DNA from: Solibacillus silvestris_B
GTDB taxonomy: Bacteria > Bacillota > Bacilli > Bacillales_A > Planococcaceae
DNA: 64,000 nt
Reading direction: 5' to 3'
Assembly (NCBI RefSeq): GCF_051967575.1
Contig: NZ_JBQCJW010000006.1
Location: 62,001 to 126,000, forward strand
Below are positions 53,984 through 62,483 of this stretch, piece by piece. The first letter of the stretch is position 1. Each line of letters starts with the position of its first letter. The notes under the pieces are model-generated. The model was not told where the DNA came from and did not search any database. It worked only from the letters and a program-made list of their open reading frames with translations. Made by a program: the position numbers and the translations under genes.

Positions 53984-54487
53984 ATGAATCAACTTTTAGA
54001 GCAACTTTTCATTCAATATGTGCGGGACAACAAAAAACAGCTTTACATACTAGCGTACAGCTATGTGAAAAATGAACAGGATGCATTGGATATTGTGCAG
54101 GATAGTATTCAAAAAGGTTGGTTAGCATTGGACCGCATTGACAATCATGCACAAATGAAAAGTTGGTTTTATAAAATTGTTGTCCGTACATCGATTGATT
54201 TTTTACGCAAAATGAAGCGTATACAAGTAACCGATCAACAAACATTAATGTACTTATGCGAGGAAAGTCAGGATACTTACAAAAATATGGATTTGGAAAA
54301 TGCATTGGAGCAGCTGCCCCTCGAATTAAGGGAAGTCGTCATCCTGCGCTTTTTTGAAGATCTGAAGCTCGACGATATTGCGGTCATACTGCAAATTCCG
54401 CTAAGCACCGCCAAATCCCGATTGTATAAAGCATTGAAATTATTAAAAATCGAAATGGAAAATGAGGAGCGTCATGGACATGGATAA
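53984..54487 (+). CDS. sigV: ECF sigma factor SigV
   Basis: The 167-residue sigma factor has region 2 (LYILAYSYVKNEQDALDIVQ, MKSWFYKIVVRTSIDFLRKM) and region 4 (LPLELREVVILRFFEDLKLD, IPLSTAKSRLYKALKLL). The assignment to SigV rests mainly on the next gene, which matches RsiV closely. In B. subtilis SigV answers lysozyme and turns on wall-modifying genes. I take ATG 53984, after GAAAGG. A longer frame back to 53804 has no site and exceeds family length. Confidence 0.85.
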   Translation: MNQLLEQLFIQYVRDNKKQLYILAYSYVKNEQDALDIVQDSIQKGWLALDRIDNHAQMKSWFYKIVVRTSIDFLRKMKRIQVTDQQTLMYLCEESQDTYKNMDLENALEQLPLELREVVILRFFEDLKLDDIAVILQIPLSTAKSRLYKALKLLKIEMENEERHGHG

Positions 54488-55346
54488 AAAGTTAAAGGAA
54501 TTAAAAAAGCAATACAAAAATGTCCCGATTCCGGATGAATTAAATGAAGTCGTGGAAAAAGCATTGCACCGAAACAAAAAGAAAAGTCCTTATCCAAAAT
54601 GGATACTCGGCTCTGTTGCGGCTGCAAGTATAATGTTTACAGCAACAATCAATACGAGCCCGGCATTTGCAAAGAACATGGCACAAATCCCGATATTAAG
54701 CAACTTTGTCGAGGTGCTGACATTTACAAAAATCGAAGAGAAAAACGGAACATACGAAACAAAGATAGAAATCCCGCAAATTACAGGGGATTCAGAGGAA
54801 ATCGCCGCTCTGAATGCAAAGTACAAAGAAGAAGGTTTAGCATTATATGACCAATATGTGCAATTTTCCAACGAGATGGAAGATGGTCATCACGCATTGG
54901 AAAGCGGCTATACAATCGTGACGGAAAATGAGCAGCTTTTATCAGTTGGTCGCTATGTCGTGGAAATAGTCGGCTCTTCGTCTACGGTCATGGAATATAC
55001 GACAATAGATAAAGCACAGCAAATTGCGATAACACTGCCAAGTCTTTTTAAAGATGAACGCTATATTGACATTATAAGTGCATATATTGCCGATGAAATG
55101 CAGCGTGAAATGGCGGATTCCAATGGGGAGAAAGTATATTGGGTCGAATCAGATTCAGAGGAGCCGGTATTCGATAGCTTCCAAAAAATCCGCAAAGACC
55201 AGAACTTCTATATATCGAATGAAGGCAAGCTCGTCATTGCTTTTCAAAAGTATGAAGTTGCGCCAGGCTATATGGGCTTAGTACAATTCGAAATTCCGAC
55301 GGAGATCATTCAAGATGTATTAGTAAGCAATATTTATATTAAATAA
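54480..55346 (+). CDS. rsiV: Anti-sigma factor RsiV (lysozyme receptor)
   Basis: The 288-residue protein begins with a sigma-binding cytosolic part (DKKLKELKKQYKNVPIPDEL), then one membrane segment (about 40-60). An AFA signal-peptidase-like site follows at residues 62-64, then the outer domain with SGYTIVTENEQLLSVGRYVV, TIDKAQQIAITLPSLFKDER and FQKYEVAPGYMGLVQFEIPT. These match B. subtilis RsiV, which binds lysozyme and is then cut by signal peptidase and RasP to free SigV. It overlaps sigV by eight bases. ATG 54474 and 54462 are alternative starts. Confidence 0.9.
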   Translation: MDKKLKELKKQYKNVPIPDELNEVVEKALHRNKKKSPYPKWILGSVAAASIMFTATINTSPAFAKNMAQIPILSNFVEVLTFTKIEEKNGTYETKIEIPQITGDSEEIAALNAKYKEEGLALYDQYVQFSNEMEDGHHALESGYTIVTENEQLLSVGRYVVEIVGSSSTVMEYTTIDKAQQIAITLPSLFKDERYIDIISAYIADEMQREMADSNGEKVYWVESDSEEPVFDSFQKIRKDQNFYISNEGKLVIAFQKYEVAPGYMGLVQFEIPTEIIQDVLVSNIYIK

Positions 55347-55352
55347 CGGGTA

Positions 55353-55388
55353 AGGAGCATCGTGAAATATACAGATGCTCCTTTTGCT
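55353..55388 (+). terminator. Terminator of sigV-rsiV
   Basis: AAGGAGCATC at 55353-55362 pairs perfectly with GATGCTCCTT at 55375-55384, followed by T residues. Confidence 0.87.
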
Positions 55389-55577
55389 ATCGAAGCGGAA
55401 AAATCGGATAATTGACTAATAAATATTACCAGTAAAACCAGTTTCAAGGTACTTTTATGTTACAATTATTTAGTGGAACATTGATTGAAGTATGAATTTG
55501 ATCACACATTAATACATTATTTCACATAATCCATTGAAAATTGCGGTTTATTCAATCATTTTTAGGAGGATGACTAC

Positions 55578-56930
55578 ATGAAAAAGATGACAAAAACGGC
55601 TTTGGCGACGACGTTAGGAACGACTTTAATGCTAACTTCAATCATGCCTGCAGTTAAAGCACAAGAAATCACGCCGGATATTAGCAATTGGGCAATTGAA
55701 GCATTAAATGATGGCGAAAAGTTCGGTATTTTCCCAGTCGAATGGTATTATGAAGGTTTCCGTTCGGTTATTTCAAATGGGCGTTTAAATTCGCTGATGG
55801 ATTTAACGGAGAAAAAAATTGCAAGTTTGGATTTGCCGAAAAATGAATCGTTCACACCAGCAGCAGTGCGCGGCGACAATACGCGTGGCGATATTATTAA
55901 CCGTCTATACAACATTGTTGCCCAATACGATTTAAATGTTGCAGAAGACGCAGTTGCATATATGCAGGAGCGCAAAATATTACAAGGCTCCGAAAAAGGG
56001 CTAATGCTTGAAAAGGAAGCAACGACACAGCATGCAGTTATTTTTGCTGTTCGTTTAATCCAAGATACGTTTGAGCAAGCAAATGCCGGCGCTAAAGGTG
56101 TGGCTTGGGTAGTGGAAGATGAGGACACGAAAATTTATTTGCTCGGTTCGATCCATGTCGGCACACCGGATTTATACCCGATGCATAAAAAATTAACGAA
56201 AGCATTCAATGATTCGGAAGGCCTTTTTGTAGAGGCAAACTTATTGGATCCATCAGGTATAGAGTATTATATGGAAAAGGCGATGTATACGGATGGTCGC
56301 ACAATTAAAGATGCCGTAAGCGAAGAAACATATGTAAAGTTGGAAAAAGTTGCTGAAAAATTGGGATTGCCGATGGAAGAGCTGGAATTGCAAAAGCCGT
56401 GGCTAATTTCAAATAATTTCACATCATTAACGATGGATGATGCTTTCGGGTTGACGGCAGAGGAAATGGCGATGCATGGTGTGGATATGCAATTTTTGCT
56501 AAGCGCTTATTTACAGCAAAAGCCTGTATATGAGCTGGAGGGCATGAATGCGCAAGTCGATATGTTTGAGGGCTTATCGCTAGAAGCGCAGGAAGAATCA
56601 TTAGTCGCTGCACTTGATGGCATTTTAGAGCCGACAGAGCAATCAGACGAAGATCTTCAATTAATGGCGGACTGGTTTACAAATTGGATTAATGGCGATG
56701 TTGATAAGTTTGCGGCGAGCTTAACCGAAATGGAAGGGGACACATCGGAATTCAACCAAATGCTTTTCGGCAAACGCGATGAAAATATGGCGGCAAAACT
56801 TGCTGATGTACTGGAAGAGCAAGACGGCACATTCTTTGTAGTCGTAGGGGCTGGCCACTTTTTAGTGGACAAAAATATTCGCTATCATCTGGAGCAAAAA
56901 GGATATGAAGTGAAACCGTTTTATCAATAA
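55578..56930 (+). CDS. Secreted TraB/GumN-family protein with SLH-like N-terminus
   Basis: The 450-residue protein has a signal peptide ending near VKA (residue 28). Two degenerate SLH-like units follow (about 35-165: SNWAIEALNDGEKFGIFP and YMQERKILQGSEKGLMLEKE). The TraB domain runs from about residue 175 to the end, with YLLGSIHVGTPDLYP, LFVEANL, and the C-terminal FFVVVGAGHFLVDKN. TraB/GumN domains resemble erythromycin-esterase and Tiki-type metalloproteases, with conserved GSIHVG and GAGH motifs as likely metal sites. It would act outside the cell, perhaps as a wall-bound protease; this is inferred. Confidence 0.83.
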   Translation: MKKMTKTALATTLGTTLMLTSIMPAVKAQEITPDISNWAIEALNDGEKFGIFPVEWYYEGFRSVISNGRLNSLMDLTEKKIASLDLPKNESFTPAAVRGDNTRGDIINRLYNIVAQYDLNVAEDAVAYMQERKILQGSEKGLMLEKEATTQHAVIFAVRLIQDTFEQANAGAKGVAWVVEDEDTKIYLLGSIHVGTPDLYPMHKKLTKAFNDSEGLFVEANLLDPSGIEYYMEKAMYTDGRTIKDAVSEETYVKLEKVAEKLGLPMEELELQKPWLISNNFTSLTMDDAFGLTAEEMAMHGVDMQFLLSAYLQQKPVYELEGMNAQVDMFEGLSLEAQEESLVAALDGILEPTEQSDEDLQLMADWFTNWINGDVDKFAASLTEMEGDTSEFNQMLFGKRDENMAAKLADVLEEQDGTFFVVVGAGHFLVDKNIRYHLEQKGYEVKPFYQ

Positions 56931-56939
56931 GATTTTCGG

Positions 56940-56979
56940 CACGGAGCTTATTTACAAAAGTAAATGCTCCGTGTTTTTC
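56940..56979 (+). terminator. Terminator after the TraB-family gene
   Basis: CACGGAGC at 56940-56947 with GCTCCGTG at 56966-56973, and ATTTAC with GTAAAT inside, followed by five T residues. Confidence 0.9.
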
Positions 56980-57038
56980 ATTTTTTTCAACGAATCCCCA
57001 TTTTGAATCGTTACTATATAGAGAAAGGAGTGAGAAGG

Positions 57039-57557
57039 ATGGATGAGCAGCAGCTTACTATTTTAATGAACCGGCATACTGCGAAGCTTTTTCGCATCGC
57101 CTATTATTATTCAAAAAATTTACATACCGCTGAAGATATCGTTCAAGACGTGTTTATTAAGTTTTATGAGAAAAATATCGAGCTCGATGCTGATGCAATT
57201 GAACGTTATTTAATAGTGATGACGTCAAATAAATCAAAAGATTATTTAAAAAGCTGGCACTATCAAAAGCTTGTTTTACAGGAAAAGTGGCTGCATAGGG
57301 CTGGACGCAAAATGCAGGATGCGTTCATTATAAAAGATGAAGAGGAAATGATCAGTGAGGCAGTTTTAAGTTTGCCGATAAAGCAGCGCGAAGTTGTTGC
57401 ATACTATTATTTGGAAGGGTATTCCATTGCGGAGCTTTCGGAAATATTAAGGCTGAATGAAAACACCGCGAAATCCAGGCTCGTGAAAGGGAGAAACTTA
57501 CTGAGGGAAAAGCTAAGTTCAATCGAATGGGAGGTGTTGAAAAATGATACGTTATAA
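57039..57557 (+). CDS. ECF-type RNA polymerase sigma factor
   Basis: The 172-residue protein has region 2 (LFRIAYYYSKNLHTAEDIVQ, DVFIKFYEKN) and region 4 (LPIKQREVVAYYYLEGYSIA, LRLNENTAKSRLVKGRNLL). ATG 57039 follows GAAAGGAGTGAGAAGG. The frame's earlier ATG at 56964 lies within the preceding terminator. It overlaps the next gene, a membrane protein, by 14 bases, the usual sigma/anti-sigma layout. Its target genes are unknown. Confidence 0.87.
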   Translation: MDEQQLTILMNRHTAKLFRIAYYYSKNLHTAEDIVQDVFIKFYEKNIELDADAIERYLIVMTSNKSKDYLKSWHYQKLVLQEKWLHRAGRKMQDAFIIKDEEEMISEAVLSLPIKQREVVAYYYLEGYSIAELSEILRLNENTAKSRLVKGRNLLREKLSSIEWEVLKNDTL

Positions 57558-58830
57558 ACTGAAAGAGCTAAGAAATACGACGATCCATGAAACAAAAATA
57601 CAGCAAGCTGTCCAACATAAAATACACGGGAAAAGACCGAAACGATTTTTTCATATTCCTTTATTGTCAGCCATTATTAGTATAGCTATATTAATATTTG
57701 TCATCAGTCAGCTAACCCCGGATCATAATGCGGCAAGCTCCACTCAGCAACCTGCCTTATTGAATATATTCCATGAAATAGACGGTGCGGGTGTCGCCTA
57801 CAGTGAAAATTTTAAGGAAATGGATATGCAGCAATTTCGAAGTTTGCGCTATTACAATGAAGTTTCACTGGAGCAATTTTTGCTTGCGAACAATGTGTCG
57901 TTCCCGGAGCCGCCGGAACCTTTTAATAAAGAAGACGGCACAGTCATCGCCGTGAATGACGGCTATTTTACCGAGCTGCAGTTCCATTTTAAATCAGGCG
58001 AACATTTTTTGAATATTTCACTGGCCCCTTTATATGTTCCAATCAATGAAGAATTGCTGAGGGAAAGTTCAGTGGACGCAGCAGGCAATCCAATTGAGTT
58101 TGAACGATTAAATGACTCGGCCACTTTAGTGAAGCAAAAAAATCAAAGTGGGAGCGGTCTCGTATTTACACATTATTTTTACAATAAAGAAAAAAATGCA
58201 ATTCAAGTGACGGCTACACGGGCAAACGAATATTACAGCTACTCTGATGGGCTCCTTTATCATATCGGATACGATGGCACTGCATCAATCAGCGAACAGC
58301 ATATGACCGATTTTGTGAAAGACTTTATTTTAAACAATGAAATCCGGACACTTGATCTGAAACAGGTAACAACTGAGGACAATTGGTTGAATCGCGGAGG
58401 GAAGTCGATGCTCGTTTGCTTGATCATTTCGGTATTGAGCTTTGTAATCATGCATTATTCATTGAAAAATGCTTCCCGGAAAAAAACGAAAATTATATGG
58501 ACGCTCATGTGGCTCATTGTGCATACACCGATTTTGAGCTGGCTTATTTCATTTAATACAGGAGTATTGTATCAAGACGGATTTGCAGGAATAGGCATGC
58601 TGATGATTTGTTTTCCCGCTCTCATCGTTCTTGGTTTATGCATCATCTTGCCGAGAAACCGAATGTTCTTTATACAATTGGCCGCCATCCATATACTTGT
58701 CTATTTATTTGCTATTGGCTGTTCAATATACGATCAAAGCTACCGGCAATTCTCAAATGATGTACAGCAATACGATATTCCTGTCTCTAAAGGAGCAGTA
58801 AATGATCTGCATAGAAAAGCTGCGGATTAA
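57544..58830 (+). CDS. Putative anti-sigma membrane protein of unusual topology
   Basis: The 428-residue product has a basic cytosolic N-terminus of about 38 residues and one membrane segment (about 40-59). A large outer domain follows (about 60-285; VNDGYFTELQFHFKSGEHFL), then four more membrane segments (about 290-400) and a short tail. The gene is translationally coupled to the ECF sigma gene, so its N-terminus probably binds the sigma factor. The extra C-terminal membrane bundle is not usual for anti-sigma factors. No known domain is recognised. Confidence 0.72.
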   Translation: MIRYKLKELRNTTIHETKIQQAVQHKIHGKRPKRFFHIPLLSAIISIAILIFVISQLTPDHNAASSTQQPALLNIFHEIDGAGVAYSENFKEMDMQQFRSLRYYNEVSLEQFLLANNVSFPEPPEPFNKEDGTVIAVNDGYFTELQFHFKSGEHFLNISLAPLYVPINEELLRESSVDAAGNPIEFERLNDSATLVKQKNQSGSGLVFTHYFYNKEKNAIQVTATRANEYYSYSDGLLYHIGYDGTASISEQHMTDFVKDFILNNEIRTLDLKQVTTEDNWLNRGGKSMLVCLIISVLSFVIMHYSLKNASRKKTKIIWTLMWLIVHTPILSWLISFNTGVLYQDGFAGIGMLMICFPALIVLGLCIILPRNRMFFIQLAAIHILVYLFAIGCSIYDQSYRQFSNDVQQYDIPVSKGAVNDLHRKAAD

Positions 58831-58870
58831 GAATATAATGCCTTTCCCATATTGATCCAAGCATAATTGT

Positions 58871-58900
58871 GCCGCGCATACAAAAATATGCGCGGCTTTT
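58871..58900. terminator. Terminator after the second ECF operon
   Basis: GCCGCGCATA at 58871-58880 pairs perfectly with TATGCGCGGC at 58887-58896, followed by four T residues. It touches the end of the leftward membrane gene and may serve it too. Confidence 0.88.
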
Positions 58901-58901
58901 G

Positions 58902-59240
58902 TCATGATTGAAAATATGCCAATAAAGGCTTGCCGACAATCATAAAAATCACATAAATCGACAGTGCGCTGAAAATGGCATGACTCGGTTTCCAAAAACT
59001 CGAAAAATAAAAAACGAATCCTGTAAACAATACCATGCCAACTGCCCCGAAAATAGCATTTTGCTGAACAGCATGAAATGTTTCGGCTGTCATGCTTTTC
59101 ATTTGAAGGCGCATATTGAATAGCGTTAAAATCGGCAACAAAGTGATGACACCCGATAAAAAATGCAAATTAGAACGGCTTAACCATGAAGCAAGAAGCA
59201 TGACAGTGCCGCCAATAATGAATTGTATAATATAAAACAC
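58902..59240 (-). CDS. GlpM-like small membrane protein
   Basis: The product of about 112 residues has four membrane segments. The first half (FIIGGTVMLLASWLSRSNLH, FLSGVITLLPILTLF) resembles GlpM of enteric bacteria, a membrane protein of unclear role. The start is set at GTG 59240, eight bases after AGAGGAAG. A TTG at 59273 would add eleven polar residues that overlap that site. No partner gene is seen. Confidence 0.62.
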   Translation of the reverse strand: MFYIIQFIIGGTVMLLASWLSRSNLHFLSGVITLLPILTLFNMRLQMKSMTAETFHAVQQNAIFGAVGMVLFTGFVFYFSSFWKPSHAIFSALSIYVIFMIVGKPLLAYFQS

Positions 59241-59430
59241 GAATTTTTCTTCCTCTATTCTTTTAAAATACAATAACTATAGATGATCCGAACGAAGGTT
59301 TCAATACTGTTTTTGCAAAATAGTAAAAATTACAAAAGATTACCGATATAGAGCGCAAACTAAGCATTTTAAATACAAATATATTTTAAAAAAAGGTTGT
59401 CATAGCATTCATTTTCAGTGTACGCTTAAT

Positions 59431-59449
59431 GAAAATGATTATCATTCGC
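59431..59449. promoter_or_regulatory. Fur box before the AraC-type regulator
   Basis: GAAAATGATTATCATTCGC agrees with the Fur consensus GATAATGATTATCATTATC at 16 of 19 positions. It lies about 33 bases before the regulator start, so the gene is expected to be iron-repressed. Confidence 0.8.
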
Positions 59450-59481
59450 ATGGAAACGGTGAAATGGAAAAGAGGGACGCC

Positions 59482-60288
59482 ATGACGGCTCAAACTAATG
59501 ACTTAATTAAATATTTCGCGAATGCAACGGTGCAATATACCGATTTGTTTGTGACAAGCTTAAAGGCGAATGTACGTGATACTAATCGCAGCACGGCCCC
59601 GTTTTTTAACGGTCTCGTAATCACGCTATCAGGCAGCGCCAATTTTTCATTGGATGGGGAAGTGTATGCATTGCATAAAGGCGTGATTTTGCATGCCGGT
59701 CCGAATATGGCCATTGATATTACAGTTACGAGCAAGGAAATCTGGCATTATACGGTCATTCATTATGAAGCGAAATGCAACACTTACTCATTTGAAAAAG
59801 GGCATTTTGAAATCGAAACGGGGAGCCATCATAAAATGGAGTACTATGTTCAGCAGTTGATCCATTTTGATAAAATTCCGGGAGATTTGAACAAGCTAAA
59901 ATGCAAATCTTTATTTTTGCAGCTAATAGAATTTATCGTCATTTGCGCAAAAATACAAACGACTAGCAATGCGGCCGAACAAGCCATTGCTTTTATGACC
60001 GAAAATTATGCATTGCCGATTTCAATTGCTGAAATTGCTGAAGAAGTAGGCTGTGACCGGCGACGACTAGCCTATTTATTCGATAAGCAAACCGGAATGT
60101 CACCGATTCAATTTTTAACAGAAATCCGATTGAAAAAATCCAAGGAAATTTTAAGGACAACGATAATTCCGATTAAGGAGATTGCTGAATTAGTAGGCTA
60201 TCAGGACGGATTTTATTTTTGCCGCGTGTTTAAAAAACAGTACAGCCAAACACCGACAGATTATCGCAGACAATATTTAGCTGATTGA
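59482..60288 (+). CDS. AraC-family regulator of siderophore uptake
   Basis: The 268-residue protein has an N-terminal cupin-like sensing domain (about 20-110, LDGEVYALHKGVILHAGPNM). The C-terminal domain holds two helix-turn-helix motifs (about 170-265: ISIAEIAEEVGCDRRRLAYL and IKEIAELVGYQDGFYFCRVF). It stands directly before a siderophore ABC transporter operon and carries a Fur box. This recalls Btr of B. subtilis, which activates uptake genes when its siderophore is bound. ATG 59482 follows AGAGGGA. Confidence 0.83.
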   Translation: MTAQTNDLIKYFANATVQYTDLFVTSLKANVRDTNRSTAPFFNGLVITLSGSANFSLDGEVYALHKGVILHAGPNMAIDITVTSKEIWHYTVIHYEAKCNTYSFEKGHFEIETGSHHKMEYYVQQLIHFDKIPGDLNKLKCKSLFLQLIEFIVICAKIQTTSNAAEQAIAFMTENYALPISIAEIAEEVGCDRRRLAYLFDKQTGMSPIQFLTEIRLKKSKEILRTTIIPIKEIAELVGYQDGFYFCRVFKKQYSQTPTDYRRQYLAD

Positions 60289-60367
60289 GCAAAAATCCAT
60301 TTTTATTGTAAAAAACTCTATTTACGTACATACGGCTGTTTGATAACATCATATTTGTAAACAAGTT

Positions 60368-60386
60368 GATAATGATAATCGTTATC
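60368..60386. promoter_or_regulatory. Fur box before the siderophore uptake operon
   Basis: GATAATGATAATCGTTATC agrees with the Fur consensus at 17 of 19 positions and lies only 18 bases before the binding protein start. Confidence 0.85.
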
Positions 60387-60404
60387 AATATATGGGAGGA
60401 AATT

Positions 60405-61406
60405 ATGTTGAAAAAATATCGTACATTAATCGGTGCTGCGGCATTGACGCTAATGCTGGCTGCTTGCAATGCGGACGAAGAAGTTAATTCATCTTCAGCA
60501 GCCGGATCAGAGGCAAAAACGGTGGAAGCGGCAAATGAACATAAGCCGGGGGCAGAAGAGGCGACAACACAAAGAGTTTCCTATTTGGGGAACGAATATG
60601 AAGTCCCTGCAACGATCGATTCCATTATCGCCGCAAGTTTAGAAGCGATGGAAGATGCGGCAGTGCTTGGCGTAAAACCAGCAGGCGTTATTTCAAATGA
60701 CGGTACGACAATTCCAAAATATTTAGAAGCGGATTTAGCAGGCACAACTGTAGTTGGTTCGAAAAAAGAGCCAAGCACAGAGGCAATGCTGGCATTAAAT
60801 CCGGATGTAATTTTAGGGACGAGCAAATGGGATGAAGCACAAATGGGGAACTACAACAAAGTAGCAACAACATTCCCGTATTCCCATATTTCAACGAACT
60901 GGAAAGAAAACCTGCTATTATTTGGCCAATTGGCAGGCAAGGAAGCAGAAGCCCAACAAGCATTGGACGACTATGATGCAACAGTGAAAAAAACAAAGGA
61001 AGCAATTTCCAGCAGTGATTTAAAAGACAAAAAAGCAGTCATAATTCGTGTGCGTGACGGCTTAGCGCTTTATCCAGCGGGCGTTTATTTAAATCCATCA
61101 TTATATGAGGATTTCGGCTTTAAAGTACCGGAAGAGTTAAATGCCATCGAAGCACAGACGACGATCACATATGAAACATTGGCAGAATGGAATCCGGATA
61201 TAATTTTCCTGCAATTTGCCGTTGATGAAAACAAAGAAACACCGGAACTATTGCAGGAAATTTTAGATAACCCCATTTTCAAGAGCACTGCAGCTGCAAA
61301 AACAAATAATGTGCATGTGAATATTGTTGATGCAATGGCACAGGGCGGAACTGCTTGGTCCAAAATCAATTTCTTAAAAGCGTTTAATGAAAACGTATTG
61401 AAATAA
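60405..61406 (+). CDS. Iron-siderophore ABC transporter binding lipoprotein
   Basis: The 333-residue protein has a lipobox MLAAC with Cys21, a short acidic linker, and a FecB/FhuD-type (helical backbone) binding fold. Matching blocks are VPATIDSIIAASLEAMEDAA, LALNPDVILGTSKWDEAQ, LLFGQLAGKEAEAQQAL and a C-terminal WSKINFLKAFNENVL. It captures ferric siderophore for the permeases downstream. GGGAGG precedes ATG 60405. It is the first gene of a Fur-controlled operon. Confidence 0.9.
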   Translation: MLKKYRTLIGAAALTLMLAACNADEEVNSSSAAGSEAKTVEAANEHKPGAEEATTQRVSYLGNEYEVPATIDSIIAASLEAMEDAAVLGVKPAGVISNDGTTIPKYLEADLAGTTVVGSKKEPSTEAMLALNPDVILGTSKWDEAQMGNYNKVATTFPYSHISTNWKENLLLFGQLAGKEAEAQQALDDYDATVKKTKEAISSSDLKDKKAVIIRVRDGLALYPAGVYLNPSLYEDFGFKVPEELNAIEAQTTITYETLAEWNPDIIFLQFAVDENKETPELLQEILDNPIFKSTAAAKTNNVHVNIVDAMAQGGTAWSKINFLKAFNENVLK

Positions 61407-61414
61407 TAAATGCG

Positions 61415-61440
61415 GCTGGTAAGAAATTCTTGCCGGCTTT
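61415..61440 (+). other. Intercistronic hairpin after the binding protein gene
   Basis: GCTGGTAAGAA at 61415-61425 can pair with TTCTTGCCGGC at 61427-61437 through two wobbles. Such hairpins often make the binding protein more abundant than the permeases by partial termination or RNA protection. Confidence 0.5.
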
Positions 61441-61472
61441 CTTATATTCATACAAAAGGGGACTGACGATTT

Positions 61473-62483
61473 TTGAAGCATCCATATCGGCATTTCACTG
61501 TATTTTCAACAATTATGCCTATTTTAATCATTATCGTGACAATTGTTTCGATTTCATTCGGGACAAAGCCGATTCCCGGAAATACTATAGTAGAAGCGAT
61601 TTTACATTTTGATAAAGAAAATGTAGACCATCAAATTATTTGGTCAGGAAGGATTCCACGCGTGCTCGCTGTGTTATTTGTTGGGGCATTTTTAGCAGCG
61701 GCCGGAGCGATTATGCAAGGGGTTACGCGAAATTTCCTTGCATCTCCTTCGATAATGGGAGTGACGGATGGCTCGGCTTTTTTCATTACGATGGCTTTCG
61801 TATTTTTGCCAGGGCTGTCCAGTTTTCAATTAGTATTAATATCAATGCTCGGATCCCTATTTGGTGGAGCGCTCGTTTTTGGCTTTGCTTCAATAATAAA
61901 AAATGGCTTATCGCCTGTACGGTTAGCAATTATCGGCACAGTAATAGGAACATTCATTAGCAGTATCGGCACTGCGATTGCAATGTACCATCAAATTTCG
62001 CAAACAATTACGATGTGGTACAACTCAAAAGTACATACGGTCGAAATGGAACTGATTTATTTATGTGTGCCGATTGGGCTCATCGGGCTCGCACTAGCCA
62101 TATTAATATCTCGTGCTGTCACAATAACGGCGCTAGGGGAAGAGGTTGCAGTAAGTCTGGGACAAAAAACGAGAACTGTAAAAGTACTAAGCATGCTGGC
62201 TGTTGCGATTTTAACAGGGACAGCTGTGGCCCTTGTAGGGAAAATCGCATTTGTCGGATTAGTCGTACCGCATATTGTCAGGATGCTGATGGGGGTTGAT
62301 TACCGGATGATTATCCCGTGCTCTGCAGTGTTAGGGGCATTTTTCCTATCTGCATGTGATTTAATAAGTCGTTACGTTAATTTCCCGTTCGAAACACCGG
62401 TTGGAGTAGTGACTGCACTTATTGGAGTTCCATTCTTCTTATATTTAATTCGTCGAAAAGGCGGTGAAAAATATGCCGCTTAA
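61473..62483 (+). CDS. Iron-siderophore permease (FecCD family), first subunit
   Basis: The 336-residue protein has nine to ten membrane segments. FecCD motifs are WSGRIPRVLAVLFVGAFLAA, AGAIMQGVTRNFLASPSIMG, GKIAFVGLVVPHIVRMLMG and ETPVGVVTALIGVPFFLYLI. It starts at TTG 61473, about 11 bases behind AAAGGGGA. It overlaps the second permease gene by about ten bases. The two permeases form the membrane channel. Confidence 0.92.
   Translation: MKHPYRHFTVFSTIMPILIIIVTIVSISFGTKPIPGNTIVEAILHFDKENVDHQIIWSGRIPRVLAVLFVGAFLAAAGAIMQGVTRNFLASPSIMGVTDGSAFFITMAFVFLPGLSSFQLVLISMLGSLFGGALVFGFASIIKNGLSPVRLAIIGTVIGTFISSIGTAIAMYHQISQTITMWYNSKVHTVEMELIYLCVPIGLIGLALAILISRAVTITALGEEVAVSLGQKTRTVKVLSMLAVAILTGTAVALVGKIAFVGLVVPHIVRMLMGVDYRMIIPCSAVLGAFFLSACDLISRYVNFPFETPVGVVTALIGVPFFLYLIRRKGGEKYAA

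Noticed and set aside
56964..57038. An earlier ATG for the second ECF sigma factor
   Set aside because: It lies within the terminator hairpin of the preceding gene and has no ribosome binding site; ATG 57039 has a strong one.
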